A DNA stretch of 64,000 nucleotides from Comamonas sp. JUb58 (GCF_004364775.1 NZ_SOAL01000020.1:1-64000), one strand, 5' to 3'. Numbered from the stretch's first letter, positions 46,084 to 55,094 are shown. Made by a program: numbers and translations. Notes: a model not told the origin generated them from the sequence alone.

Positions 46084-46170
46084 GCCCGCGCGGGGCGCCC
46101 TTGGCATCTCTGCCTGCTCGGCCCACAATGGCGCAGGCAGACCCGCCTGAACCCAACCTTTGGAGACCCT

Positions 46171-46755
46171 ATGCCGGCCAAGAAAATCCTGATGATCTGT
46201 GGTGACTACTGCGAGGACTACGAAACCATGGTGCCCTTCCAGACCTTGTTGGCCGTGGGCCACCAGGTGCATGCGGTCTGCCCGGACAAGAAAGCCGGTG
46301 ACCATATCAAGACGGCGATCCATGACTTTGAAGGTGCGCAGACCTACAGCGAAAAGCCCGGCCACAATTTCACCCTGAACGCGAGCTTTGCCGACATCAA
46401 GGCCGAAGACTATGACGCGCTGGTCATCCCCGGCGGCCGTGGCCCCGAGTACCTGCGCAACAACGAGGCGGTGCTGGCCGCCGTGCGCCATTTCTTCACG
46501 GCCAACAAGCCGGTCGCCGCCGTCTGCCACGGCGCGCAGCTGCTGGCCGGCGCCGGTGTGCTTAAAGGCCGGACCTGTTCAGCCTACCCCGCCTGCAAGG
46601 CCGAGGTGGTGCTGGCCGGTGGCAGCTATGCCGATATTGCGGTGGACCAGGCCTACACCGATGGCAACCTGGTGAGCGCCCCGGCCTGGCCCGCCCACCC
46701 GCAGTGGCTGGCGCAGTTCTTGGCTCTGCTGGGCACCCGCATCCAGCACAGCTAA
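46171..46755 (+). CDS. DJ-1/PfpI-family protein
   Basis: A 194-aa class I glutamine-amidotransferase-like protein. The nucleophile elbow is [15 protein letters not shown] (C119), the acidic residue E15-type position is in [11 protein letters not shown], and [11 protein letters not shown] precedes it. Members are proteases, glyoxalase III/deglycases or chaperones; activity here is unassigned. GGAG is 6 bp upstream of the ATG at 46171. Confidence 0.88.
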   Translation: MPAKKILMICGDYCEDYETMVPFQTLLAVGHQVHAVCPDKKAGDHIKTAIHDFEGAQTYSEKPGHNFTLNASFADIKAEDYDALVIPGGRGPEYLRNNEAVLAAVRHFFTANKPVAAVCHGAQLLAGAGVLKGRTCSAYPACKAEVVLAGGSYADIAVDQAYTDGNLVSAPAWPAHPQWLAQFLALLGTRIQHS

Positions 46756-46824
46756 ACCGTCCCTGCGGTGGCAAGTGCTGGGCCGCCTGCAAGCCCTTGC
46801 CATCGCTGCTACCATCGCAGCCCC

Positions 46825-47262
46825 ATGACCGCAGACAGCTACAGCCACCACCTCGCCGCCGGCAAGCACTTCGTTGCCGATGCACAAAAGATTGCCACCA
46901 CCGATTTTGCTGCCGCCCGCGCGCTGTGGCAGCAGGCGGGCCAGGCCTTTTACCGCGCCCACCAGGCCGACCGCGAGCAGCCCGAAGCCGCCCTGCGCCT
47001 GGCCCAGGCCTGGATGGCCGAGGCCCATGCGCTGCAGAAGGAAGGCTCGCCCAATGCCACGGTGATGTGGCAAAACGCGGCCGCCCAGAACGAGCTGGCC
47101 TTTGACCTGGATCCGCGCAATGCCCGCATCGCAATGGCTGCCGCCAGCTGCCACCACTTTGCTGGCGATGACGAAGCGGCACAGGCCTGGATGCAGATCG
47201 GCCAGCACCTGGCATCGGACGGCGACCAGGCTCCGGAACCTGCGGATCCGACAGGCGACTAA
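46825..47262 (+). CDS. Helical repeat protein of unknown function
   Basis: A 145-aa soluble protein starting MTADSYSHHLAAGKHFVADA. It is alanine- and glutamine-rich and made of helix pairs (AARALWQQAGQAFYRAHQAD, EAALRLAQAWMAEAHALQKE, NARIAMAAASCHHFAGDDEA) resembling TPR-like repeats. No signal peptide or membrane segment. It is 69 bp after the PfpI gene. Function not recognised. Confidence 0.65.
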   Translation: MTADSYSHHLAAGKHFVADAQKIATTDFAAARALWQQAGQAFYRAHQADREQPEAALRLAQAWMAEAHALQKEGSPNATVMWQNAAAQNELAFDLDPRNARIAMAAASCHHFAGDDEAAQAWMQIGQHLASDGDQAPEPADPTGD

Positions 47263-47288
47263 GCCGCTCCATATAGCGAATGGCGTCT

Positions 47289-47317
47289 TTGGTTATTCGA
47301 TAATATTATTTTTTAAT
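47289..47317 (+). promoter_or_regulatory. Candidate promoter of second metQ
   Basis: -35 TTGGTT (47289-47294) and -10 TTTAAT (47312-47317) with 17-bp spacer in a very AT-rich patch between unrelated genes, 55 bp before the ATG. Spacer contains TTCGATAATATTATT. AT-richness contrasts sharply with flanking GC-rich coding DNA. Confidence 0.5.
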
Positions 47318-47371
47318 CTGAGTGATCGAACGTAGCATGTGGGCCCGTCTACTTGTCCCTGACTGCCTTCC

Positions 47372-48166
47372 ATGCTCAAGCGCCATTTCACCCTCGCCGC
47401 CCTGCTGGCGGTTTCTGCCGCCTTTGCCGCGCCCGCCTTTGCGCAGGACAAGCCCATCAAGCTGGGCGTGACGGCCGGCCCGCATGCGCAGATTGCCGAA
47501 GCCGTCAAACAGGCAGCCGCCAAAGAAGGCCTCACGGTCCAGGTGATCGAGTTCAGTGACTTCATCCAGCCCAATGCCGCCCTGGTGGCCGGCGATCTGG
47601 ATGCCAATGCCTACCAGCACCACCCCTATCTGGACCAGCAGGTCAAGGACCGCGGCTACAAGCTGGTCGCAGCCGCCAACACCGTGGTGCTGCCGATTGC
47701 GCTGTACTCCAAGAAAGTGAAATCGCTGGGCGACCTGCCACAGGGCGCTCAGATCGGTCTGCCCAACGACCCCACCAATGGTGGCCGCGCGCTGCTGCTG
47801 CTGCAGGAGCATGGCCTGATCAAGCTGCGCGCATCGGCCGGCATCAAGGCCACGCCGCTGGATGTGGTCGAGAACCCCAAGAAGCTGCGCCTGCGCGAGT
47901 TGGATGCCGCGCAGCTGGTGCATGCGCTCAATGACCTGGATGCCGCCGTCATCAACACCAGCTACGCGATTGCCGCCAAGCTCAACCCCACCAAGGACGC
48001 CATTGCGCGCGAGTCGGCCAAGTCGCCCTACACCAACCTGATTGCCGTGCGCCAGGGCGACAAGGACAAGCCCTGGGTGGCGCGTCTGGTCAAGGCCTAC
48101 CATTCGGACGAGGTGCGCCAGTTCATTGACAAGGAATTCCAGGGCTCCATCGTCCCCGCGTTCTGA
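47372..48166 (+). CDS. Orphan MetQ/NlpA-family binding protein
   Basis: A 264-aa paralogue of the 29.5 kb MetQ. Signal peptide MLKRHFTLAALLAVSAAFAA cleaved near FAQDK; no lipobox. Family motifs are KLGVTAGPHAQIAEAVKQAA, VAGDLDANAYQHHPYLDQQV and GAQIGLPNDPTNGGRALLLL. No metN or metI copy is adjacent, so it either feeds the MetNI at 30-32 kb or another ABC. A strong terminator follows. Confidence 0.88.
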   Translation: MLKRHFTLAALLAVSAAFAAPAFAQDKPIKLGVTAGPHAQIAEAVKQAAAKEGLTVQVIEFSDFIQPNAALVAGDLDANAYQHHPYLDQQVKDRGYKLVAAANTVVLPIALYSKKVKSLGDLPQGAQIGLPNDPTNGGRALLLLQEHGLIKLRASAGIKATPLDVVENPKKLRLRELDAAQLVHALNDLDAAVINTSYAIAAKLNPTKDAIARESAKSPYTNLIAVRQGDKDKPWVARLVKAYHSDEVRQFIDKEFQGSIVPAF

Positions 48167-48206
48167 CAGGGGCTAACACGGCCCTTCACACCCGTTCAAC
48201 GCCAGT

Positions 48207-48231
48207 GGCGCGCAGATTAGCGCGCCTTTTT
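48207..48231 (+). terminator. Terminator after second metQ
   Basis: Stem GGCGCGC-AGATTA-GCGCGCC followed by five T (48227-48231). It isolates the monocistronic metQ paralogue from the enoyl-CoA hydratase gene 26 bp further on. Confidence 0.88.
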
Positions 48232-48257
48232 CCATCACCCTTTGACAAAGCCAGCCC

Positions 48258-49037
48258 ATGAGTGGACAGATCACCCTTAGCCGCGACGGCCATGTCGCCA
48301 CCTTGTTGATCGACAACGTGGCCAAACGCAACGCGATCAGCCACCAGATGTGGATCAGCCTGGCTGAGCAGCTGGATGTGCTGGTGGCAGACAGCGATCT
48401 GCGCTGCATCGTGCTGCGCGGCGCAGGCACCCAGGCCTTTGGAAGCGGGGCTGATATCGATGAGTTCGAATCGCTGCGCTCGTCCAAGGAAAAAGGCATT
48501 GCCTTTGCCGAACAGGCGCACCGGGCCATGGCCCTGCTGCGCAGTTGCCCCATCCCCACCTTGGCCGCCATCCGTGGCGCCTGCGTTGGCGGTGGGCTGG
48601 AGCTGGCGGCCTGCTGCGATCTGCGCCTGGCCAGTGATGATGCCCGCTTTGGCATCCCCATTGGCCGCCTGGGCGGTGTGCTGGCCTACCCGGAGCTCGA
48701 GGCACTGGTGCATGTCGCCGGCCCGCAGGTGGCGCTGGAGCTGCTGCTTGAAGGCCGCCTGCTCGATGCGCAAGAGGCGTGTGCCAAAGGCCTGGTGACC
48801 CGCGTGGTGCCGCAGGCGGAATGGGAGGAGGAACTGGCCCAGACCATCGCCCGCATCAGCGGCCTGGCGCCGCTGTCAGCGCGCTGGCACAAGAAATTCA
48901 TCGCCCGGCTGCAAAGCGGTACGCCCTTGACGGATGCCGACCAGCAAGAGGGCTACGCCTGCTTTGACACGCAGGATTTCATCGAAGGCTACCGCGCCTT
49001 TTTGGACAAGCGCAAGCCGGTATTCACAGGAAAGTAA
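48258..49037 (+). CDS. Enoyl-CoA hydratase/isomerase-family protein
   Basis: A 259-aa crotonase. The oxyanion-hole motifs AFGSGADIDEF and ACVGGGLELAACCDLRLASD are intact, including the first catalytic Glu (GGGLEL). The position of the second Glu (usually in a FGxPE motif) is FGIPIGRLGG, so it is lost; the enzyme may therefore not be a normal hydratase. It is 8 bp upstream of a type III CoA-transferase, and the two probably activate and transform one acid. Confidence 0.88.
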   Translation: MSGQITLSRDGHVATLLIDNVAKRNAISHQMWISLAEQLDVLVADSDLRCIVLRGAGTQAFGSGADIDEFESLRSSKEKGIAFAEQAHRAMALLRSCPIPTLAAIRGACVGGGLELAACCDLRLASDDARFGIPIGRLGGVLAYPELEALVHVAGPQVALELLLEGRLLDAQEACAKGLVTRVVPQAEWEEELAQTIARISGLAPLSARWHKKFIARLQSGTPLTDADQQEGYACFDTQDFIEGYRAFLDKRKPVFTGK

Positions 49038-49045
49038 GAGCGTTC

Positions 49046-50272
49046 ATGCAGCCATCCCCTTCCCCGCGCACAGGCCCGCTGTCGGGCCTCGTCGTTGTTG
49101 AGTTAACCAATGTCATGGCAGGCCCTGTGGGCGGCTTGCTGCTGGCCGACATGGGCGCCGAGGTGGTCAAGGTCGAGCGCCTGCCCGGCGGCGACGACAC
49201 CCGCCGCGCGATCCCGCCCGAGATCCAGGGCGAGTCCGCCACCTTCATGATCGTCAACCGCAACAAGCGCGGTATCGCCGTCGACCTCAAGCACCCCGAT
49301 GGCCTGCAGGTGGTGCGCCGCCTGATCGACAAGGCCGATGTGGTGATCGAGAACTTCCGCCCCGGCACGATGGAAAAACTCGGCCTGGGCTATGAGGTAC
49401 TGCGCGCCAGCAACCCCGGCCTGATCTACTGCAAGATCACCGGTTTTGGCCTCAATGGCCCCTATGCCAAGCGCGCCGGCTATGACCTGATTGCGCAGGG
49501 CATGTCCGGCATCATGAGCCTGACCGGCGAAGGCCCGGGCCGCCCGCCCGTCAAGGTCGGCGTACCGATTGGCGATGTGACCGCCGGCATCCTGGCCTCG
49601 ACCGGCGTGCTGGCCGCCTACATCGAGCGGCTGCGCACGGGCGAAGGCCAGTATGTCGACACCTCACTGTACGAGGCCTCGCTGGTCCACACCTACTGGC
49701 AGGTGGCCATGGCCTTTGCCACCGGCGAATCGGCGGGCCCCATGGGCTCGGCACACCCGGTGGCTGCGCCCTACCAGGCGATACCGACGCAGGACGGCTG
49801 GATCAACATCGGCGCGGTGAGCCAGGCCACCTGGGTCGGCATGACCCGCGTGCTGCAGCTGGAGCACCTGCTGGAAGACGAGCGCTTTGCCAGCAACCGC
49901 GAGCGCATGGCCAACCGCGATCTGCTGATCTCCATCATCTCGGAGGCCATGCGCAGCAACACAACCGACTACTGGGTCGAGAAGTTCGAGCAGGCCGGTG
50001 TGCCTGCCGGCCCGGTGCGCAAGATCAAGGACATGCTGGAAGACCCCCAGACCCTGGCGCGCGACATGGTCATCGAGGTTGACCACCCCGTCGCCGGCCA
50101 GGTGCAGGCCCTGGGCCTGCCGATCAAGTTCTCGCACGGCAATGGCGTCACGCGGCGCGGCGCACCCCAGTATGGCGAGCACACCGCCGAAGTGCTGCAA
50201 GAGCTGGGCTACAGCAGCGACGATATCGCTGCGCTGGCTGCCAGCCAGGCGGTGCAGCTGCACGGGCGCTAG
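49046..50272 (+). CDS. CaiB/BaiF family (type III) CoA-transferase
   Basis: A 408-aa CoA-transferase with family features VVVELTNVMAGPVGGLLLAD, VVKVERLPGGDDTRR, NRNKRGIAVDLKHPDG, NFRPGTMEKLGLGYE, and VPIGDVTAGILAST, whose Asp (about 177) is the expected CoA-acyl nucleophile. Moves CoA from an acyl donor such as succinyl-CoA to a carboxylic acid. It overlaps convergent ftrA by 4 bp. Substrate unknown; pathway unclear. Confidence 0.92.
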   Translation: MQPSPSPRTGPLSGLVVVELTNVMAGPVGGLLLADMGAEVVKVERLPGGDDTRRAIPPEIQGESATFMIVNRNKRGIAVDLKHPDGLQVVRRLIDKADVVIENFRPGTMEKLGLGYEVLRASNPGLIYCKITGFGLNGPYAKRAGYDLIAQGMSGIMSLTGEGPGRPPVKVGVPIGDVTAGILASTGVLAAYIERLRTGEGQYVDTSLYEASLVHTYWQVAMAFATGESAGPMGSAHPVAAPYQAIPTQDGWINIGAVSQATWVGMTRVLQLEHLLEDERFASNRERMANRDLLISIISEAMRSNTTDYWVEKFEQAGVPAGPVRKIKDMLEDPQTLARDMVIEVDHPVAGQVQALGLPIKFSHGNGVTRRGAPQYGEHTAEVLQELGYSSDDIAALAASQAVQLHGR

Positions 50273-51234
50273 GGCGCAGTGAAGGATGCGCGGTAGGCTT
50301 TTGGCGACACGCCCACACTGCGCTTGAACTGATCCCGCAATACCTGCACGCTGCGATAGCCTGCCTGGTCCGCAATCTGTTCCACACGCAGGCTGCTGCT
50401 CTCCAGAAGCCGCCGCACCTCCTCGACCCGGGCCAGCGCCAACCAGGCACTGGGCGCCATGCCAGTGCCGGCCGTGAAACGGCGCAAGAAGGTGCGCGGG
50501 CTCATCGCCAAGACCTCGGCCATCGCAGCCACCGTCCAGTCCCGCCGCAGATCCGCGCGGACCCGGTCCAGCAACTGCGCCAACTGCCCCGATGCATCTT
50601 TTACCAGTGGCTGCTCAATGAACTGCGCCTGGCCACCGCTGCGGTGCGCGGCGACCACCAGGCGCCGCGCCACGCTGTTGGCCACCTGCACGCCAAAATC
50701 GCGCCGCACCAGATGCAGCATCAGGTCGATACCTGCCGCACTGCCCGCTGAGGTAAACAGGCGCTCATCCTGCACATACAGCACCTGGGCATCGACTTCA
50801 ATCGCCGGGTAGCGCTGCGCAAGCGCTTGGGCGTAGCGCCAGTGGGTGGCAGCACGACGGCCGTCCAACAGGCCAGTCGCAGCCAGCACAAAAGCGCCCG
50901 AGCAGATGGAGGCCACGGTGGCGCCCCGCTGCCAGGCACGCTTCAAGGCTTGCTGCAGCGCCATGGGGACAGGCTCGTTGATACCTCTCCAGCCCGGCAC
51001 CACAATCAGGTCCGCCTGCTCCAGCAGGGCCAGGTCGGCACTGGCTTGCACGGACAGGCCGCCTTGCGCCCGCAGCGGTCCCGGCTCCACCGCCACGCTC
51101 GCAAACCGGTACCAGCCATCGCCCAGCTCGGGGCGCTCCAGCCCGAACACTTCGGCCACGATGGAGAACTCGAAGGTGCACAGTCCGTTGTAGACAGGGG
51201 CAACGACCAGCGGACCAAGCAAGGGAGCAGACAT
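50269..51234 (-). CDS. ftrA: FtrA-like AraC regulator with DJ-1/PfpI domain
   Basis: A 321-aa GlxA/FtrA-type regulator from the ATG at 51234 (AAGGA 9 bp upstream). The N-terminal DJ-1/PfpI domain (about 5-170) contains LIVVPGWRGINEP and SICSGAFVLAATGLLDG with the elbow Cys (about residue 113). The C-terminal AraC HTH (about 220-315) has WTVAAMAEVLAMSPRTFLRR and VEQIADQAGYRSVQVLRDQF. It is divergent from a rhodanese gene by 92 bp, a pairing I have seen described for FtrA. The effector is unknown. Confidence 0.9.
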   Translation of the reverse strand: MSAPLLGPLVVAPVYNGLCTFEFSIVAEVFGLERPELGDGWYRFASVAVEPGPLRAQGGLSVQASADLALLEQADLIVVPGWRGINEPVPMALQQALKRAWQRGATVASICSGAFVLAATGLLDGRRAATHWRYAQALAQRYPAIEVDAQVLYVQDERLFTSAGSAAGIDLMLHLVRRDFGVQVANSVARRLVVAAHRSGGQAQFIEQPLVKDASGQLAQLLDRVRADLRRDWTVAAMAEVLAMSPRTFLRRFTAGTGMAPSAWLALARVEEVRRLLESSSLRVEQIADQAGYRSVQVLRDQFKRSVGVSPKAYRASFTAP

Positions 51235-51326
51235 TGGCGCAAATCCTTCCATTTATGTCTTTCGCGCCAATTGTAGGCAGAAGCATCGATCCGCAAAATC
51301 GCTGCCATGTCTACCAGGAGTTCTTC

Positions 51327-51725
51327 ATGAGCAGCTATGTCAGCCAGATCCCCGCCGCCGCCAGTGCCGATGCCGTGGCGCATTTCTCCCGTTCATTCAC
51401 GTTCGAAACCGACTGCTGGGATGTACACGATGCCCTCCAGCAGGGCCACCCCGACTTTGTGCTGCTGGATGTGCGCAGTGCCGAACTGTATGCACAGGGA
51501 CATGTTCCCGGCGCGCTGCATCTGCCGCACGGCAAGATCGTTGAGAGCAAACTGGCGGCCTGGCGTGCCGACACCTTGTTCGTCACCTATTGCGCAGGCC
51601 CCCACTGCAATGGAGCAGCCCGGGGCGCCTTGCGTCTGGCGCAGCTGGGCCGGCCCGTCAAGGTCATGGCTGGCGGCATCACCGGTTGGCTGGATGAGGG
51701 GTTTGCGCTGGCAACTGCCGCCTGA
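51327..51725 (+). CDS. Single-domain rhodanese
   Basis: A 132-aa rhodanese-fold protein. FVLLDVRSAELYAQGHVPGA and VTYCAGPHCNGAARGALRLA (active Cys about 89) followed by VMAGGITGWLDEGF are diagnostic. AGGAG is 6 bp before the ATG. It is the divergent partner of FtrA and presumably its main target. Sulfur transfer or cyanide/sulfide handling is possible. Confidence 0.9.
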   Translation: MSSYVSQIPAAASADAVAHFSRSFTFETDCWDVHDALQQGHPDFVLLDVRSAELYAQGHVPGALHLPHGKIVESKLAAWRADTLFVTYCAGPHCNGAARGALRLAQLGRPVKVMAGGITGWLDEGFALATAA

Positions 51726-51735
51726 TCGCGTGTCG

Positions 51736-51764
51736 AAAAAAGGGGAGGCATGACATGCCGCCCC
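51736..51764 (-). terminator. Bidirectional terminator between rhodanese and siderophore-binding gene
   Basis: GGGG-A-GGCAT / ATGCC-G-CCCC stem (one mismatch), 3-nt loop; on the minus strand it is followed by TTTTTT (51736-51741). It ends the receptor/binding-protein transcript from the right. Confidence 0.8.
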
Positions 51765-51791
51765 CTGCAAGCGTCTTACCGCGTCAAGACC

Positions 51792-52772
51792 TCAGCGTGG
51801 GCTCCAAACGGCCTTCAGCTGCGCCGTCGTCTGCAGCATGGCCTGCGGGCCGGCCACCCCCAGCAGGTACCAGACCTGCGGATCCAGGAACACCACTCGG
51901 CCCTGCTGGCCAGCGGCGCTGTTGCGGATGGCTTCGTTGTTGAACAGCTCGGTGCTGGCAACGACGGGCTTGCCATCACGCCCGGTGGTGCTGCCAGTGC
52001 CGGCATTGCGGTCGATCACATAGAGCCAGGCGGGGTTGAGCTGGCTGATGTCTTCCATCTTCATCGGCACGCCGCGTGGCTTGCTGGCATCGGCGGGGAT
52101 GGCAGGTTTGACGCCCAGCACATCGTGCAGCAGGCCAAAGCGTGCACCGGGGGGCTGGGCATTGATCATGGTGCTGATGGCCAGCACCAAGAGGCCGGGT
52201 GCTTGCTGCTGGGCCAGTGCGCGGGTGCTCTCTACCTCGCTGCGCACGCGCTGCATCAGCTGCTCGCCCTGGGCCTGCTTGCCCCACAGCGATGCCAGCG
52301 CCATCACATTGCGCTGCATATCGGCCAGCAGCTGCTGGTTGTTGACGCTCAGGTCCACCGTGGGCGCAATCTTGCTCAGGATGTCGTACTTGCCGGCACT
52401 GCGCCCCGCCACAACGATCAGGTCCGGACGGATCTGGCTCAGCGCGTCAAAATCGGGCTCGAACAGGGTGCCCGCTGGCAGGTAGCGCGCATCGGCATAG
52501 GCCTGCATATAGCGGGGGAAGTTGGCCTTGGCCAAAGCGGTCACCGGCAGGTTCAGCGCCTGCATCGTGTCCAGGGATGCCAGGTCATACACCACCACGC
52601 GTTGGGGCGCCAAGGGCACCACCGTGCTGCCCTTGGCATGTTGCACGGTGATGGTTGCCGGGGCTTTGGGACTTGGGGTTTGCGCAAAGGCTGCCGGGGC
52701 AGCAAACAGCGACGTGGCGAGGGCGGCAGCGGCGCTGGCGCGCCAGCAGGCCGGGGTCAATGGCTGGGTCAT
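51792..52772 (-). CDS. Periplasmic siderophore-binding protein (FatB/CeuE-like)
   Basis: A 326-aa class III binding protein from the ATG at 52772, with GGAG 6 bp upstream. Sec leader ...SAAAALATSLFAAPAAFAQT, no lipobox. PQRVVVYDLASLDTMQALNL, FEPDFDALSQIRPDLIVVAG and a long helical linker match FepB/FatB-type proteins that carry ferric siderophores to an ABC permease. It is 74 bp downstream of TonB-receptor 1 on the same strand. No permease/ATPase genes follow. Confidence 0.88.
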   Translation of the reverse strand: MTQPLTPACWRASAAAALATSLFAAPAAFAQTPSPKAPATITVQHAKGSTVVPLAPQRVVVYDLASLDTMQALNLPVTALAKANFPRYMQAYADARYLPAGTLFEPDFDALSQIRPDLIVVAGRSAGKYDILSKIAPTVDLSVNNQQLLADMQRNVMALASLWGKQAQGEQLMQRVRSEVESTRALAQQQAPGLLVLAISTMINAQPPGARFGLLHDVLGVKPAIPADASKPRGVPMKMEDISQLNPAWLYVIDRNAGTGSTTGRDGKPVVASTELFNNEAIRNSAAGQQGRVVFLDPQVWYLLGVAGPQAMLQTTAQLKAVWSPR

Positions 52773-52806
52773 GTCTTTCTCCAAGGGATGTGAATAAATG
52801 CGAGGG

Positions 52807-52839
52807 GCGCGGCGCCGCCAGCAATGCCGGGCGCCGCGC
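52807..52839 (-). other. Strong GC hairpin between receptor and binding-protein genes
   Basis: Perfect 10-bp stem GCGCGGCGCC (52807-52816) / GGCGCCGCGC (52830-52839), 13-nt loop, in the receptor-binding-protein intergenic gap, no T-run. Likely an mRNA-stabilising or partial-termination element lowering downstream expression. Confidence 0.5.
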
Positions 52840-52846
52840 GCTGGCG

Positions 52847-54892
52847 TTAGAACTTCAGGTTCATGCCCACCCAGTAACGGCGCCCGTCCTGCACGGTGGC
52901 GTAGTCTTCGTAGTACACGTCCTTGTCGAACAGGTTGTAGATACCGGCGAAGAAGGTGGTGTTCTTGTTGTAGTGGAACGAGCCACCCACATCGAACATG
53001 GCATAGCTGCCAGCGACCCAGGTGCGGGCCGAGCGGCCGCCGGTGGGCTGGCTTTCCTTGCCTCGGTAGGACAGCTTGGTCCAGCCGTTCCAGCGGTCCG
53101 ACGGCTTCCAGTCCAGTGCGACATTGAGCATGTGGCGCGGCAGCTGCGACAGCGGCTGGCCGGCAAACTCGCCGCTCTTTTGCTCCGACTTGGTGAAGGT
53201 GTAGCTGGAGTTCAGATCCAGGCTGCGCGCCAGCGGCATGGTCAACGTGGCCTCGATACCGCGCGTCACCGCCTTGTCGATATTGATGTTGGTGGTGGGC
53301 GTGTTGCCGGACGAATTCAAGGGACCGCATTCCGGGCAGGCAATGCGGGTGATCTTGTCGCGGAAGTCGTTGTCAAACACGGTCAAGCCCGCCGACAGGC
53401 CGGCGCCATCGTTGTAGAGCACGCCCACTTCCTTGGACAGCGATTTCTCCGGCTTCAGGTCCGGGTTGCCGTAGATATTGCCGCCCCGGCTGGCCTGGCC
53501 CCAATCGCCCAGCGTCTGGCGCAAGGATGGCGCGCGGAAGCCGGTGGAGACACCGCCCTTGACGGTCCAGCGCGGGTTCAGGTTCCACACGCCGTAGAGG
53601 CGCGGGCTCCATTGCGATCCGCCCTTGCTGTCGTCGTCAAAGCGCAGGCCGCTGGTCAGCGCAAAGTCCTCGCGCAGGCGCCATTCATCCTCGACAAACC
53701 AGGCGTACTGGGTGCGGTCGGCGGTGGTGCGGTTGCTGCCGGGCAAGGTGTTGGTCGTGGTGTCGGTCAGGTCCTGCTTGTTGTAGTACAGGCCGGTGCT
53801 GACGATGTGTGCCTCGCCCACCGGAATCACCCAGCTGCTGTTGGCCACCGTGTTCTTAATGGTCATCTCGCGCGAGATGTTGCGGGTCTTCTCATGCTGC
53901 ACATAGGTATCGGACGAGGCCCAGCCCCAGCGGCCCTTGTGCTGCAACGAGTAGTTCTCACGCTCGAACTTGCGGTCGGACAGCGCGCCGGTCTCCAGCA
54001 GGGTCTTGCCGGGGGTGGAGATGAAGTGCTGCTTGGCCGATCCCAGCTCGGCAATGATGTCGTGGTCCTTGTTGGGGGTCAGCGCAATACGGGCGTTGAG
54101 CGCCTTGGTGTCGCTGTCGTTGTAGCCCTGGTAGATGCGGTCTTCATCGCGCTTGCTGTAGTTGCCGTAGAGGCTGATGCCCAGCATCTCTTCCTTGATC
54201 GGGCCCGAGAGGTAGAAGTTGCTCTGGTAGGCATTGCCGGATTCGGAACGCTCCTGCAAGGTGGCATCGGCACGCAGCGAGCCATGCCACTGCTTGGCCA
54301 CCTTGCGCGTGATGATGTTGACCACACCGCCCATCGCGTCCGATCCGTAGAGCGAGGACATGGGCCCGCGCACCACCTCGATGCGTTCGATAGCTTCGAG
54401 CGGTGGCACCCAGCTTTGGTCGGTGCCCGTCGAGCCATTGGTCTGCGTCTCGCGCGTGCTCATGCGTTTGCCGTCCACCAGGATCAAGGTGTAGTTGGCG
54501 CCCATGCCGCGCAGGCTGATGTCGTTGGAGTTGTTGTCCGACGGGGTCATGATGACGCCCGGCACATCGCGCAGGGCATCGTGCAGGTTGCTGTAGGCGC
54601 CCTGCTCCAGCTTCTCGCGCGGAATCACGGTGATCGAGGCCGGTGCCTGGGTCACCTCCTGCTCGAAGCCGGCGGCGGTCACCACAACGGTGCCCAGCGT
54701 TTTGTCGCTGGCAGCCGGCTCTTCGGCGTCGGCCGCCTGCGCTGCTGCTGCGCCATGGACCAGCATGCCAGCAACCACGCCCGCGATGGCGCGCAGTGCA
54801 TGCTGCTGGGCTGCCGATGGCAGCCGGTGGAAATCAAGACGCAGAGGCCGTGCTGACGCGCGACCTGCTGCCAAGGAGGCAGAGGAGGACAT
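52847..54892 (-). CDS. TonB-dependent siderophore receptor 1
   Basis: A 681-aa outer-membrane receptor. After a signal peptide containing GVVAGMLVHGAAAAQA comes a TonB-box-like TLGTVVVTA, the plug domain (about 65-190: PASITVIPREKLEQ, LRDVPGVIMTPS, DISLRGMGANYTLILVDGKR, EVVRGPMSSLYGSDAMGGVV) and a 22-strand barrel ending VGMNLKF. FepA/BfrA-like. A long (~200 nt) leader and Fur-box promoter precede it. Ligand unknown (ferric siderophore by context). Confidence 0.92.
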   Translation of the reverse strand: MSSSASLAAGRASARPLRLDFHRLPSAAQQHALRAIAGVVAGMLVHGAAAAQAADAEEPAASDKTLGTVVVTAAGFEQEVTQAPASITVIPREKLEQGAYSNLHDALRDVPGVIMTPSDNNSNDISLRGMGANYTLILVDGKRMSTRETQTNGSTGTDQSWVPPLEAIERIEVVRGPMSSLYGSDAMGGVVNIITRKVAKQWHGSLRADATLQERSESGNAYQSNFYLSGPIKEEMLGISLYGNYSKRDEDRIYQGYNDSDTKALNARIALTPNKDHDIIAELGSAKQHFISTPGKTLLETGALSDRKFERENYSLQHKGRWGWASSDTYVQHEKTRNISREMTIKNTVANSSWVIPVGEAHIVSTGLYYNKQDLTDTTTNTLPGSNRTTADRTQYAWFVEDEWRLREDFALTSGLRFDDDSKGGSQWSPRLYGVWNLNPRWTVKGGVSTGFRAPSLRQTLGDWGQASRGGNIYGNPDLKPEKSLSKEVGVLYNDGAGLSAGLTVFDNDFRDKITRIACPECGPLNSSGNTPTTNINIDKAVTRGIEATLTMPLARSLDLNSSYTFTKSEQKSGEFAGQPLSQLPRHMLNVALDWKPSDRWNGWTKLSYRGKESQPTGGRSARTWVAGSYAMFDVGGSFHYNKNTTFFAGIYNLFDKDVYYEDYATVQDGRRYWVGMNLKF

Positions 54893-55094
54893 GGAAATAC
54901 TCGGTGTTCAGGTGACAACAACCCGCCTCAGGCACCCGCAGATGGTGGCCACCGGCAGGTGCTGGCGGCGGGCCAGCGATGCTTCGCTTGTTGTGCAGGT
55001 CTGCGGTCACGGCGCTTGTCAGGGCACCGTCCCGAGGAGGCATGGCTGCCGCATTCAGCGATGGGCAGCAAGGGGGAACGCGAGACGTTTATAT

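Noticed and set aside
54960..55050. Possible cobalamin riboswitch in receptor-1 leader
   Set aside because: Only a short GTGACCG...AGACCTGC resemblance; the B12 box and other conserved blocks are absent and a Fur box already explains control.
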